The translations under genes were made by a program, and so were the position numbers. A stretch of 64,000 nt of DNA from Benincasa hispida. Lineage: Eukaryota > Streptophyta > Magnoliopsida > Cucurbitales > Cucurbitaceae. The stretch spans positions 41,529,337 through 41,593,336 of the forward strand of contig NC_052358.1 in assembly GCF_009727055.1 (NCBI RefSeq). The letters run 5' to 3'. Positions 10,983-21,292 of this stretch are shown piece by piece. Position 1 is the first letter of the stretch, and every line of letters starts with the position of its first letter. The notes below the pieces were generated by a model, which was not told where the DNA came from, did no database searches, and saw only the letters and a list, made by a program, of their open reading frames with translations.

Positions 10983-11470
10983 TCATTAGTTTGCATTGTC
11001 TTTCCATACTCGGCCTCATGGTACTCTGGGAGCGTCCCTCTTAGAAAGATGTTTATATGAAAAGGGACAGAACAAACTCCAGAAATGGATAAGATCGCTG
11101 CAGTCAATTGCACCAATTATATTCTTCCCCGAGGCAGATTAATTGGGGTGAGACTATAGGATTGAGAATGAAGGGTTACACTTACAAGAAAACATTGAAG
11201 AGTTAATGATTTCTTGACCAAAACAACAGTAATGAAATGTTATAGGAATAAGAGTTATTCTAGTGTAATATTTAATTGAGAATGTCTCAATTTAGTGAAG
11301 GAATAACTGTACACCCTAAGGTGGCATTTAATCTAAATTAGTGAAGTACCATTTCAAAATTGAATTGTTTTAGGGTTCATTTAGAATTTTGCTAAATTGA
11401 CTGAATTAAATGAGTTTTTGCTTGCGTATCTAATATAAATAATTTATTTTGAATCAACATCATCTAAATC

Positions 11471-11572
11471 ATGACTAGCACTGTTATTTCTTTGCTTGCC
11501 ACTGATAAATTAACCAGGAAAAACTATGCAACGTGGAAAAATACGATTAACACATTCTTGGTCATCGACGAC
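11471..11572 (+). pseudogene. Copia gag, N-terminal piece
   Basis: ATG at 11471 opens a frame reading MTSTVISLLATDKLTRKNYA, then TWKNTINTFLVIDD, the usual start of plant copia Gag (LL..KL...NY..WK.....L...D). The frame is interrupted at 11573 by an LTR inserted in the minus direction. The missing continuation (LKFFLIEECPP) resumes at 12959. Gag would form the virus-like particle. It is non-functional here because of the insertion and later stops. Confidence 0.85.
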
Positions 11573-12953
11573 TATTCAGGATAAAATTGGTGTCATTAAT
11601 TCAATTTAACTCAAGACAAATGAAATTTATAATGCTCAAACAACAACTAAAACTAACACGTAGTTATAGTGGAAGTAAGAAGTCGATCTATAAGGAACCT
11701 CTATTAATTGGCAAAGCGTTGATTATTGAATTCCAAAATGTAACAAATGGGGGTTTTCTTTGTTTTAAAGAAACTAAGTACAAATTACAGTAAAAAAAAA
11801 AAATTGTAACAAAATCTTCCCTTTTTTTTTTTTTTTTGCAAATAACTAATAGAGAGAGATTCTTGGGAAATCTTTATTAGCTAGGTTAATTCTATAATTG
11901 ATCTTGAATAAATATATGAAAATTAAATATCCCATAATCCAATAGGGTAAAATTCTAAAGACCCAATTAGCTAATTAACATGTATCATACCAATTAGCCC
12001 TAATCTAAGTAAAAAACGTAAATTCATATTCATTTCTTAGATTGCTTTAGAAACTAGGGTTCTCATGATTATGACATTCAAGAAACACATTAAAGTAAAT
12101 TTGAAGAACGATTAATTGAATGCTTCAAATTAAGAAGTTCAAGAATTAATTTCAGAAAGAAAGTCCTAATGAAAACAAAAAAATCTTAATTTTTGCAACC
12201 TATCTTACTATTATGCAATAGTGCCAAGCAAGATTTGCGTACAAGAAATTAATAGAATCAAGGCATCAACTATTTTCTATTAATTTCTATTCAAATTCAA
12301 CACAGGAACATTCAATAATGTAAAAAATTCAAGAAAACACACAAAAGATCCAATGAATTTAAACCTAAACTTAAGATTTCCCAAGAAAAATACATACCTA
12401 GCCATAAACTAGGGAGGTCTTGAAAGAATCTATTAAAGAATTGATAGAATCTATGAAGCAATTCACAAAAGGACTTGTGAATTTTACAATAACTCTCTCA
12501 AAACAAAATAATTTCGTGGGTTTATCTCTCAAGTTCGTTATCACTTTCCCTCTCAATCAAAAAAATAAATTCTACCTCTTTGTGAAATCTGGAAAATCGA
12601 AGCTTTTAGCTAGCTGCGACCCTAGCTCGACACTGGTTTCAATGCTCCACTGTGCATGGTGCACGCGCGTTTTATTTTTCTCCATCAATGTCAGGAGCGT
12701 TGCAACGCTGGGTTTAGTGTTGCAACGCTGCCCTATTTTTGCAGCTACTGTCTTTCATCATTGAGGTAGCATTGGACTTAGTTTTTTTGGGATCGTTGCA
12801 ATGCTCCAAGTGTTGCTAGAGGCGTGCATAATTGAATCAGTTAAGTTCTTTTGTCTAATTTGATTCCATTTAGCTCCAAACTTTTTAAGAAAACAATTAA
12901 CATAGAATTGAGAGAATTAACACTACGAATATAGCTCTTTTCAAGATATATCA
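11573..12953 (-). mobile_element. Athila/Tat-type solo LTR (1,381 bp) inside copia gag
   Basis: On the minus strand it runs from TGATATATCTTGAAAAGAGC (12953) to a degenerate ...ACACCAATTTTATCC end (11573). It is the same family as the 5' LTR of element D (49030-52279): shared pieces include 'gacctcctacttccactttaa'-like sequence, 'agcattataaatttcattt' and the AGCGTTGCAACGCT palindrome. Flanks are ACGAC (11568-11572) and ACGGC (12954-12958), a 5-bp target duplication with one change, and joining them restores the gag frame (VIDD-LKFFLIEEC). No internal region, so a solo LTR. Confidence 0.85.
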
Positions 12954-12958
12954 ACGGC

Positions 12959-13749
12959 CTTAAATTTTTCCTAATAGAGGAATGTCCTCCAATTTCTAGA
13001 CCCACTGCTTCACGAAACGTTCATGAAGCCTATGACAGATGAACTAAGGCCAATGATAAGGTCAGAGTCTATATTTTGGCAAGTTTAACTGAAGTCTTGG
13101 CCAAAAATCACAATCTCATGATGACTGTGCGCAAGATCATGTAGTCATTACATGGGATGTTCGACCAAACGACCACACATCTCAAGCATGATTCTCTTAA
13201 GCACATCTTCAAAGCCCGAATGGATGAGGGATCGTTTGTTAGGAGCATATCCTTAATATGATGGTCAACTTCAATGTGGTTGAGATGAACAAGGTTGTCA
13301 TAGATGAGTCCAGCCAGGTAAGTTTTATTCTTGAAACTCTTCCGAAGAGTTACCCTCAATTCTACATCAATGCTGTCATGAACAAAATTGAATACAATCT
13401 TACTATCCTTCTCAATGAACTGCAAACTTATGAGTCTTTGATGAAAGTCAAAGGACAACGTGGGGAGGCAAATGTTGACTACAATCTTACTTTCCACAGT
13501 GGTTCTACCGCTAGGACCAAGGCCACGCCTTCTTCCTCTAGCTCTAGGAAATGTAAGAAAAAGAAAGGTGTTAAGGGGAAGAATAAAGCTACCTCATCAG
13601 TTGCTGCCTAAAAGGACTAAGAGGTCAAGGTTGCGAAGGGAACCTATTTTCATTGTAACCAGGATGGGCACTGGAAACGTAACTGCCCAAAATACTTGGC
13701 CGAGAGGATGAAGGGAAAAAAAGGTAAATATGATTTACTTGTTTTATAA
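12959..13749 (+). pseudogene. Copia gag, main part (UBN2 type) with zinc knuckle
   Basis: Continues gag after the inserted LTR. Readable blocks are VRVYILASLTEVLAK (about 13062), then MMVNFNVVEMN, SQVSFILETLPKSYPQF and LLNELQTYESL (13258-13440), then a Lys/Ser-rich stretch and a zinc knuckle near 13640-13690 (FHCNQDGHWKRNCPKYL). In the knuckle the first Cys of CX2CX4HX4C reads Tyr. Stops or frameshifts occur near 13045, 13140, 13258, 13611 and 13747. Gag would package RNA. Family assignment is secure, function lost. Confidence 0.88.
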
Positions 13750-14274
13750 ACTTGTTTAGTTGAACATGCGAATCCGCCTAGATACTTGATTCTGAAGCAA
13801 CTAACCATGTTTGTACTTCTTTACAGGAAACTAGTTCCTGGCAGTAGCTGGAGGTTGAAGACATGACTCTGCAAGTTGGAATGGGTAGGTTGTCTTGGCG
13901 TTGGAGTTGATAGCTTGATTTTTTTTTATTCTAAATTTTTATTGTTAGACAATATCTACTATGTTCCTCATTTTTAAATGAATTTAATTTCAGCTTGTTG
14001 TTAATTGGAACATAATTATAATATATCATTTATTTGCGATAAAATGCTTGTCTCAAAGAATTTTATTAACATTTTCTTAGCAATAAATGAAAAAAATTTA
14101 TATGTGCTAAGACCTTTAGCATCTAAAATGCTCCATAATGTCGAAATGTTTAACACTACAACCACAAAAAAAAAAAACTAATAATAATAAAAGACTTAAA
14201 GTTTTTCCAAAAGAAAATGTTCATCTTTGGCATCTAAGATTGGGTCACATAAATCTCAATAGGATTGAGAAATT
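13750..14274 (+). pseudogene. Copia protease remnant and GAG-pre-integrase, cut by insertion
   Basis: The protease site reads LDSEATNHVC (about 13786-13815) where DSGATNH is expected, so the Gly after the catalytic Asp-Ser has become Glu. Next come WRLKTL-type remnants of 'QLEVEDMTLQVGMG' (13840-13885), then a frame-broken middle part, and at about 14190-14274 the GAG-pre-integrase signature FPKENVHLWHLRLGHINLNR. The reading is interrupted at 14275 by the chromovirus block and continues at 18579 (LVENGLLKEL). Non-functional. Confidence 0.82.
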
Positions 14275-14278
14275 TGTC

Positions 14279-14345
14279 ACTTTAGTATAAAATAAAGTTT
14301 GGAATGCGGTGCTCGGTTTGTGCAAATCACTTATGCTAAAGAAGG
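14279..14345 (+). repeat. Inverted copy of the chromovirus U3 segment
   Basis: 'tttagtataaaataaagtttgg' type sequence through 'tttgtgcaaatcactt' here is the reverse complement, with changes, of 17155-17212. It therefore lies in the opposite orientation to the LTR body beside it. Confidence 0.7.
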
Positions 14346-14347
14346 AT

Positions 14348-17300
14348 ACCCCCTCCCATATTACCTCCATAACTTTGAAGAATATGTGAAGACAGTGGAT
14401 ACCAACCCTTTTATGACATCCACTGCTCATCTCAATTTTAGAAACCTGTACTCCAAATCTTTACGCATCTGATAGACAATTTATAAGCATACATTGAATT
14501 AAATACTCCTTAGCGACAACACGCAACCAACTCAAATGCACATGCTAAATATATACATATCAAAATAGTTTGCACAACCATGGATTCCCATCTCAAGTCT
14601 ACCCTAGTCACTAATATGTACAAGGGAGTTTACTTCAAACAAAAGAAGCTAACCACTAAGCTTCTTCTCTTTCGGGTTCTCTAGAGATCTTGATCTTTGA
14701 GTGGCAGACTGACAGATCAACTAGTCTCTGGGGTGTTGACCGCTACCTAGGGAAAATGAAAACATTGGAAAGGGTGAGCTAAACACCCAATGAGTGACTT
14801 CTTAAAACTTATTTTTTAGTAAACATGATATGAAACATAAGCGTACTCAAGGTAGAAACTTATCAAAATTAGGCTCAGTAATAATTAAAAGCATTATATT
14901 TTTGTTGAATTGTAAACAAACTCTTGTAATTCTTCATACAATTTATCAATGAATTTGTGAAGTTGACTGAATCTTGTTTCCATTTCAAGAGTTCTTGTAA
15001 ATTCCTTTATGTTTTCTACTTTTTTTTATCAATTGTAATCTTAATTGTGCCTTCTTGAATATGATTTTAATTCTTGAAACATGTTGAATGATCTAAATCT
15101 TGAACATGTATAGCCTAGATGCTTGGTTTTGTCACAATCGTTGTTGAATACGTTGCTTTTAATGTGTTCGGTGGAATGTCTAGCCAAGATCTACAAGAGG
15201 CAATAGCAGTTGTGTGTTTGATGGCTATCTTAGGATGCACTAATTACTAGATTTGGAGAAATTTTGGTTAATTGAGTAAGCTATCTTAATAATTAATCAA
15301 CGCAATTGAATCCTAGACCTAATGTGCATGCTTTCTATTCTATATGGCCGCTATTGAACCCAATAAAAGTAGGAGCATGTAGGTTGATTAGCGTTTGGCC
15401 TATCCAACCTTAATCGATGATTAGGATGCTCTCTCAACTAGGTTATTGCTAGTATTTGGCCTTTGTAGAGGCTAGCTTGATTGAGTTGAATGAGTAGTTG
15501 CGAACATAATCCGATTGTCAATAAACTTTTAGAATTCGATGATAGAAATTGCATGGAACGTCTAACTTGAATTAGAAGTAAGATCATTCCTTACTTGTTT
15601 ACATTCATCTTCTGTCTTTTGATTTATAGTACTTTTTGTTCAATTTTATCAACTCCCCATTTTGTTGCTTTAATAGTCAATGTTAGTTAAGAAAGGATAA
15701 GAATTAAAACCTTCTCTGTGGATTGACCTCTTACTTCCACTTTAACTACGAGTTAGCTAGGTTGTTGTTCGAGCTTTATAAATATTGTTTGTTTTGAGTT
15801 AGGTAGAACTAACGACACCTATTGAGCAATCGAACAATAACCGCAACCTTAAAGCATTCCAATAGTAAATATATCATAAGTGTCAAATTATTAGAGAATG
15901 GTTTAATCATGGAATGCTAGCAAAACATGCTATCAAGCATTTAAACCTAAGTATGTATCGTAGATCCAATTTAGAATTAATCACATATATGCTTTAAACT
16001 TGGTTTTGGAAACTAGGAAAAGCATACTTAAGGATTCATAGTACAACTCATAAAAAGCATGCTTAAGTTCACATAAAAACTCAAGCTTTTAAAAGAAAAG
16101 AGGACCATGCATCCACCCATCAAGTCATAATCAAAGCATGCGTTGAAAGCTACTTAATGTAAAGCATGTTCTACAAAAGTGGACATCTTTTGTAAAATGA
16201 GTAGTTACACAATAAAAACTTATCGTAAAACTTAGTAAATTATAAGTCTTACTTCATCATAATCAAATCAACTTCAATTTAATGAAAATTAGTCCTTACT
16301 GTCTTTAAGTTACTTCCTCAAAGGGTTGTAGGCTTCCCCTATATGCATTTTCCTTGTGAAAATAATATAAACCTTTGGTTAATGCCTTTAGCCCCCTCTT
16401 GAGCTTAACTTCATTTGAGCTTAACTTCATTAATCAACACTATTGTATAAAACTTCCTCACAATATTTTAAGTCTAAACCTAGCTCCACATATTATCACA
16501 CCCAGCCATACTCAACGCATCCTCAATACTTAGGTAAACTCAACACATCACCACATTTAGCCAAATTTTACCTTGCAACAAGGTTGGTGAGTGGCAGCAC
16601 GCACACGAGTGCTTATGGGCGCTAAGATGCGTCTACTTGCCTATGCGATGAGTGCTCAATGTTGCAACCCACATCGCACCTCAACCATCATATGCAGCCT
16701 CAGGCTCACCCTATGTACACTCCTTGGTCTATGGCTGCCTACATGGGTCCATATCCTTACCACTGTGTGCGCTCGTCCTCGCATAGCCTCAACCAATCAA
16801 CTGCTTGCTTATGCTTGGGGTGTAGTTACCTACTTGTTCACCTTTTCAAGATTCCATATCCAAATTCCAGCTTAAACAACTTAAATTCAAGGCTTTATCT
16901 CACGAAATCTCCTTCTAAGAACTTGTTCTTAAGCATCTTAACTATCTTCCCTTAAAATTTCAAGCACTAATTTCTCTTAATGTGCTTGAAATTCTTTAAT
17001 TTTTTGAACTTTCCCGAGTAACCCAAGAGCCTCGAGCAATTGTGAAATTCTTCAACTTCCAACTCAAATCCATGAGAATTTCCTTCTGGCAGCCCTAAAT
17101 CAACTTCAATACTATTGAAGCTTCAATTTGGCAGTAGATCTCCTCCTTTGGAATGAGTGATTTGCACAAATTGAGCTCCACATTCCAAACTTCCTTTTAT
17201 ACTAAAGGTTGCATGGTCAGATAGTTCATTAAGGTGACACCTGGCCCACTACTACTTACTTAAAGCCTCTAATTAGGTTACCTTGCACATTAACTAAGTG

Positions 17301-18114
17301 ATTAAGCTGGGTGCTTTAGCCTTTCACCAACGAATAAGCTTGTGTTTATGAAACCCTCCACTCTCGACCAGTGCATACCCTAAACAGTGTTGCATTCCCT
17401 CGATCATTGCATCACTAGCCAGCACATACACATACACCTTTTCTTAGGCGCTTGTGTTTAGGCTTACTGCTCACTCACGTCTTAAATAACCTCTAACACA
17501 CCTCAACGTTCCTTGCACCATCATATAGCCCTTGGATAGCCACAAACCTTAACCTCTAAGCCTTCTGACTAATGCACCCCTTGTGGCTTTCTATTCCTTG
17601 CCTTGAGCCACGCTTATTAATCTCCCTAGCATACATCAGCACCCATCATGTGCTTACCTAGGCAAGCTCGACTACTCGCATGCCAACTATTCTTGGGCCT
17701 TCACTAACCTCCTTATGAGGTTAACTCACCCTCAGCAGCCTCGGCCTAACCTTCCTTTATTAGGCCCAACTAACCTCTGTATGGCCATAAATGCATGCCT
17801 AATTCTATGCCTGTCCAACTTCCTCCATTTAACCCTTAGGCCCATATCCTTGACAAGGCCTTTCTTCCCAAGCTCTTCTATTCATCTAAGTACTAATACC
17901 TCCAATTCACCTGAGAGCATCCTTCCTCAAAACTTAGAACAATTTCCTTCTCCCACGTCCCTTTATACTTTTACACTACATATAACATGGCATGCTTATA
18001 AGTTAACCAACATAAGCATCGCTGATATAACTATAAATACCTGGTAAAATAAATTCTAAGATTTACAATAACATAACTATGACTACTTAGTAAGAATGAG
18101 TTCGAGGATTTACA
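14348..18114 (-). mobile_element. Chromovirus LTR, minus orientation, itself interrupted
   Basis: On the minus strand it starts TGTAAATCCTCGAACTC at 18114, the same start type as the solo LTR at 3685. Near its other end, 14640-14870 matches 6380-6500 in reverse ('gagtggcaga', 'gaccgctacttgaaagg'-like, 'acccaatgagtgactt'). A U3-like segment with a TATA-type 'agtataaaagg' lies near 17205 on the minus strand. Open stretches at 16443-16955 and 17715-18047 are not similar to any protein I know and are treated as LTR sequence. About 0.95 kb of it is foreign (14900-15850). Confidence 0.65.
14900..15850 (+). mobile_element. Athila/Tat-type solo LTR inside the chromovirus LTR (bounds approximate)
   Basis: The end part carries 'attgacctcttacttccact', 'ttaactacgagttag' and 'gaactaacgacacctatt', as in the LTR end at 52168-52270. 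The earlier part (atctaaatcttgaacatg, gtctagcc, atcaacgcaattgaatcc) is more diverged. Chromovirus-like sequence flanks it. No clean target duplication could be fixed; 'aaagcatt' occurs at both sides. Boundaries are uncertain by tens of bases. Confidence 0.5.
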
Positions 18115-18446
18115 ATTTATCTTCCCTCTGCCTCTAAGAAAAATTTTGTCCTCGAAATTTTTCTGGAGCTCCCTTACTCAAATAAGTAGGGATATCTACT
18201 CTTCATCTGTTCCTCGGTCTCCCATGTAGCTTGCTTCACTTCTTGGTTTGTCCATAATACCTTTACTAATGGTATTGTCTTATTCCTTAGTACTTGCTCT
18301 TTTCTGTCGAAAATTTATAATGGTTATTCCTCGTATGACAAATCTTCTTTCAATTGTACCGACTAACCTTGCAAAATATGTGAAGAGTCTAGTGCATACT
18401 TCCTTAATAGTGATACATGGAAAATATCATGTATCCTTGATAACTC
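18115..18446 (-). pseudogene. Chromovirus pol 3' end (integrase C-terminus/chromodomain region)
   Basis: On the minus strand the frame reads IHDIFHVSLLRKYALDSSHI, then a broken LSYEE, then NKTIPLVKVLWTNQEVKQAT and WETEEQMKSRYPYLFE. This is the well-known C-terminal block of Del/Tekay-type integrase (FHVSMLRKY....H, SYEE, VKVLW, ATWE.E). It is followed by a purine-rich tract (agaggcagagggaag) and then the LTR start at 18114. It would help target integration to chromatin. Only this tail is left, with stops. Confidence 0.8.
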
Positions 18447-18573
18447 TACAGGTAAGGGAGACCGAGGAACAGATGAAAAGTAGATATCTCCACTTAATTT
18501 AGTAAGGGAGCTCGAGGCAAATTTTGAGGATGAAGTTCTTCTAAAGAGGAGGAAATCTGGGAGTGGGTATGAT
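18447..18573 (+). pseudogene. Second, inverted copy of chromovirus pol 3' end
   Basis: Reads VRETEEQMKSRYLHLI, then stops, then a purine tract aaagaggagga. It is the reverse complement, diverged, of 18120-18240. Its position directly against the restored copia frame at 18579 makes it one edge of the insertion. Confidence 0.75.
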
Positions 18574-18578
18574 AGATT

Positions 18579-19560
18579 AGTCGAGAATGGTCTTCTAAAA
18601 GAGTTGGATGAATTTTTTTTTGCATGTTTGTGAATCTTGTCTAGAAGGTAAAATGACCAAATAACCTTTTATTGGAAAAGTTCATAGAGCCAAAGAACCC
18701 TTGGAACTTATACATTCAAACCTTTATGGTCTAATGAATGTTAAGGCAAGAGAAGGATTTGAATATTTTATCACTTTTGCAGATAATTATTCAAGATATG
18801 GGCATGTTTACCTAATGCAACACAATTCTGATATACTTAAAAAATTCAAGGAGTACAAGGCCGAAGTTCAAAATTTATTAGATAAAAAGACCAAAACACT
18901 TTGATGTGATCGAGGTGGAGAGTATATGGATATAGGATTCTAAAACTATTTGATAGAACATGGAATCTCATCACAACTCTTGGCACCAAGTACACTCAAT
19001 AGAATGGTATATCTAAAAGGAGAAACAAAACCCTATTAGATATGGTTCGGTCGATGATGAGTTATGCCTCTCTACCTAACTCGTTCTGGGTTATGTAGTG
19101 GAGACTGTAGCCTATATATTGAACAAGGTTCCATCAAAGAGTGCTTTTGGAACACCTTTTGAGCTATAGAGAGGTCGTAAAAGTAGTTTACGACATCTCA
19201 GAATTTGTGGGTGTCTGACCCATGTGCTAATGATTAACTCAAAGAAACTGGAACCACGTTTAAAGTTGTGCTTCTTTATAGGCTACTCAAAAGAAACGAG
19301 AGGTGGTCTCTTTTATGATCTAAAAGAGAATAAAGTATTTGTATAGGCAAATGCTACTTTCTTGGAGGAAGACCACATTAGAGAGCATAAACGAAGAAGT
19401 AAAATCGTATTATACGAGTTTTCTAAAGAATCTATTGAATCTTCATGAATGGTTGCTAAAAAACTAAGCACTTCAACAAGAGTTGTTGATGTTGCTTCAT
19501 CTAGCCTAGCCACACACATCCTTCTCAATAGTTGAGGGAGCCTCGACGTAGTGGAAAGAT
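18579..19560 (+). pseudogene. Copia integrase
   Basis: Starts LVENGLLKELDE, then the CESCLEGKMTK zinc motif in broken form, KVHRAKEPLELIHSNLYGLM, FEYFITFADNYSRYGHVYLM (18701-18830), a CDRGGEYMD block after a stop at 18904, and RNKTLLDMVRSMMSYA-type sequence near 19020. The first catalytic Asp of the core (normally HSDLYG) reads Asn, and many stops follow, so strand transfer would be lost even without the stops. Ends in the hydrophilic linker near 19560. Compare the minus-strand copy at 402-1142, which keeps HSDLYG. Confidence 0.88.
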
Positions 19561-19599
19561 TATAAACCAATTTGTTCGTTATTTAGGTTTAATAGAAAC

Positions 19600-20560
19600 T
19601 CAAAATGTCATACCAAATGGATCCATTGACCTATAAGCAACTAATGGTTGATACGAACAAAGATTAATGGATTAAAGCCATGAATCAGGAAATAAAGTCT
19701 ATGTACTTCAATTCGTCTTGTTACTTGTAGATCAACCTGAAGAGGTAAAACCCATAGGCTAGAAATGGATCTATAAGAAAAAAGAGAGTTATAGATGGTA
19801 AGGTGCAAACCTTTAAGGCTAGATTAGTGGCAAAGGGTTATACCCAGGTTAAGAGAGTAAACTATGAAGAAACTTTCTCACCTGTTTCCATTCTTAAATC
19901 TATCTAGATTTTCTTGTCCATTGCCACATATTATGACTATGAAATATGGCAGATGCACGTCGAGATTGCCTTTCTGGATGGTAATCTTGATGAGACCATT
20001 TACATGAATCAACCAGAAGGATTCATTGAACAAGCTCAAGAGCAAAAGGTTTCCAAGCTTAATCGATCCATTTATGGGTTGAAACAAGCATCTCAATCTT
20101 GGAACATAAAATTTGACATTGCAGTTAAATCTTATGGTTTTGATTAGAATGTTGATGAACCTTGTATTTATAAGAAGATCATCAACAATTCAATAGCTTT
20201 CTTAGTGTTTTATGTGGATGATATCCTACTCATTAGGAATGATGTAGGTTTTCTAACAAGAAATGGCTAGCTGCTCAATTTCAAATATAATATTTGGGTA
20301 AGCATAGTTTGTTCAAGGGATCTAAATCATTAGGGATCATAAGAACAAAACGCTAGCCTTGTTTCAAACATCGTACATTGACAAAATGCTTGTCAGGTAT
20401 TCGATGTAGAATTCCAAGAAAGGTTTATTATCTTTCAAGCATGGAATAATCTTGTCTAAGGAACAATGTCCTAAGACACCTCTAAAAGTTGAGGAGATGA
20501 GACGAATTTCATATGCATCCATAGTAGGTAGCCTAATGCATGCCATGTTGTGTACTGGGT
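19600..20560 (+). pseudogene. Copia reverse transcriptase
   Basis: Blocks in order: WIKAMNQEIKSMYF (19660), [13 protein letters not shown] and [14 protein letters not shown] (19810-19900), MHVEIAFLDGNLDETIYMNQ and LNRSIYGLKQASQSW (19950-20100), and the catalytic FYVDDILLI with YVDD at 20211-20222. The last palm and thumb part is broken by frameshifts and stops. It would copy the element RNA into DNA. Catalytic Asp residues are still readable but the frame is closed in at least six places. Confidence 0.9.
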
Positions 20561-20579
20561 CAGATATTTGTTTTGCATT

Positions 20580-21150
20580 GGGAATAATTAATTGATATCA
20601 ATCGGTTTTGATTATTGAATGACAGTTAAAACTATTCTTAAGTATCTTAGGAGAACAAGAAACTATATGCTTATGTATGGTGCTAAATATTTGATCCTTA
20701 CAAGATACACTGACTCTGATTTTTAGACTAATAAGGATTCTAGAAAATCCACATCAGGATCAGTGTTCATCACTCTTAACGGAGAGGCTATAGTATGGCG
20801 TAGCATCAAGCAAGTCTGAATTGCTGACTTTACCATGGAGGTAGAGTATATAATTGCTTATGAAGCTGGTAAAGAAGCTGTATGGCTTAGGAAGTTTTTG
20901 ACAGATTTGGAAGTTATTCCAATCATGTCAATGCCCATTACCCTATATTGTGAGAATAGTGGTCTTGTGGCAAATTCCAAGGAGCCTCGAAGCCACAAAC
21001 GAGGAAAGCACATCGAGCGCAAGTATCATCTCATCGGGGAGATTGTGTAACGGGGAGATGTGATCGTCAAAAAGATCGTTTCGGATCACAATATTGTTAA
21101 TCCTTTTACGAAGGCTCTCACAACTAAGGTTTTTTAGGGTCTTCTAGAGG
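20580..21150 (+). pseudogene. Copia RNase H
   Basis: Blocks: TVKTILKYLRRTRNYMLMYG, TDSDF with an in-frame stop, RKSTSGSVFITLNGEAIVWR (about 20740), then MEVEYIIAYEAGKEAVWLR and LYCENSGLVANSKEPRSHKR plus HIERKYHLIGEIV (20835-21050), ending near DHNIVNPFTKAL (21085). This is the copia C-terminal RNase H with the A-A-EAVWL helix and the HI..KYH.I motif. It would remove the RNA template. It is followed by about 140 bp of non-coding sequence to the 3' LTR. Confidence 0.88.
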
Positions 21151-21276
21151 TTCTAGGCCTACGAGATGTGTGTCATCGTGTCTAGGGCAAGTGGAAGATT
21201 TTGGGGTATAGATGATGCCCTAGTTTATTATGTTGTACCTTATATTGTATCTTGTACTGTACTCCCAACTAGCTTT

Positions 21277-21292
21277 AGGACAAGCAGAAGAT
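21277..21292 (+). other. Polypurine tract of the plus copia element
   Basis: 'ggacaagcagaagat' directly before TGTTGG corresponds to the usual 'ggacaagtgggagat' of this type of copia element. It primes second-strand synthesis. Confidence 0.7.

Larger units (their letters stand above)
9311..11470 (+). other. Long untranslated leader of the plus copia element
   Basis: About 2.2 kb between primer site and gag. I see no gene. It is AT-rich, with ATGCATG and TATAAT-type runs, a GC-rich patch at 9600-9710 containing gttgcaacgc motifs, and a perfect-but-one 22-bp tandem pair at 10939-10982. The segment at 10480-10580 is the counterpart of minus-strand 1560-1690. Short ORFs in it (e.g. 10847-11044) have no recognisable domain. 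Confidence 0.65.
14275..18573 (-). mobile_element. Rearranged chromovirus insertion in copia pol
   Basis: The block is flanked by AAATT (14270-14274) and AGATT (18574-18578); joining them restores the copia frame (RIEK-LVENG), so it entered as one insertion. Inside are a short plus-oriented LTR piece (about 14279-14345), a minus-oriented chromovirus LTR (about 14348-18114), a minus-oriented pol 3' end (18115-18446) and a plus-oriented second copy of the pol 3' end (about 18447-18573). The mirror-image pieces at both ends are unlike a normal element and suggest self-integration or a later inversion. A further LTR sits inside (about 14900-15850). Confidence 0.7.

Noticed and set aside
13108..13497. 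129-codon minus-strand ORF
   Set aside because: Shadow of copia gag, which reads on the plus strand with recognisable UBN2-type blocks.
16443..16955. Overlapping ORFs as genes
   Set aside because: They lie inside the minus-oriented chromovirus LTR, overlap in two frames and show no domain.
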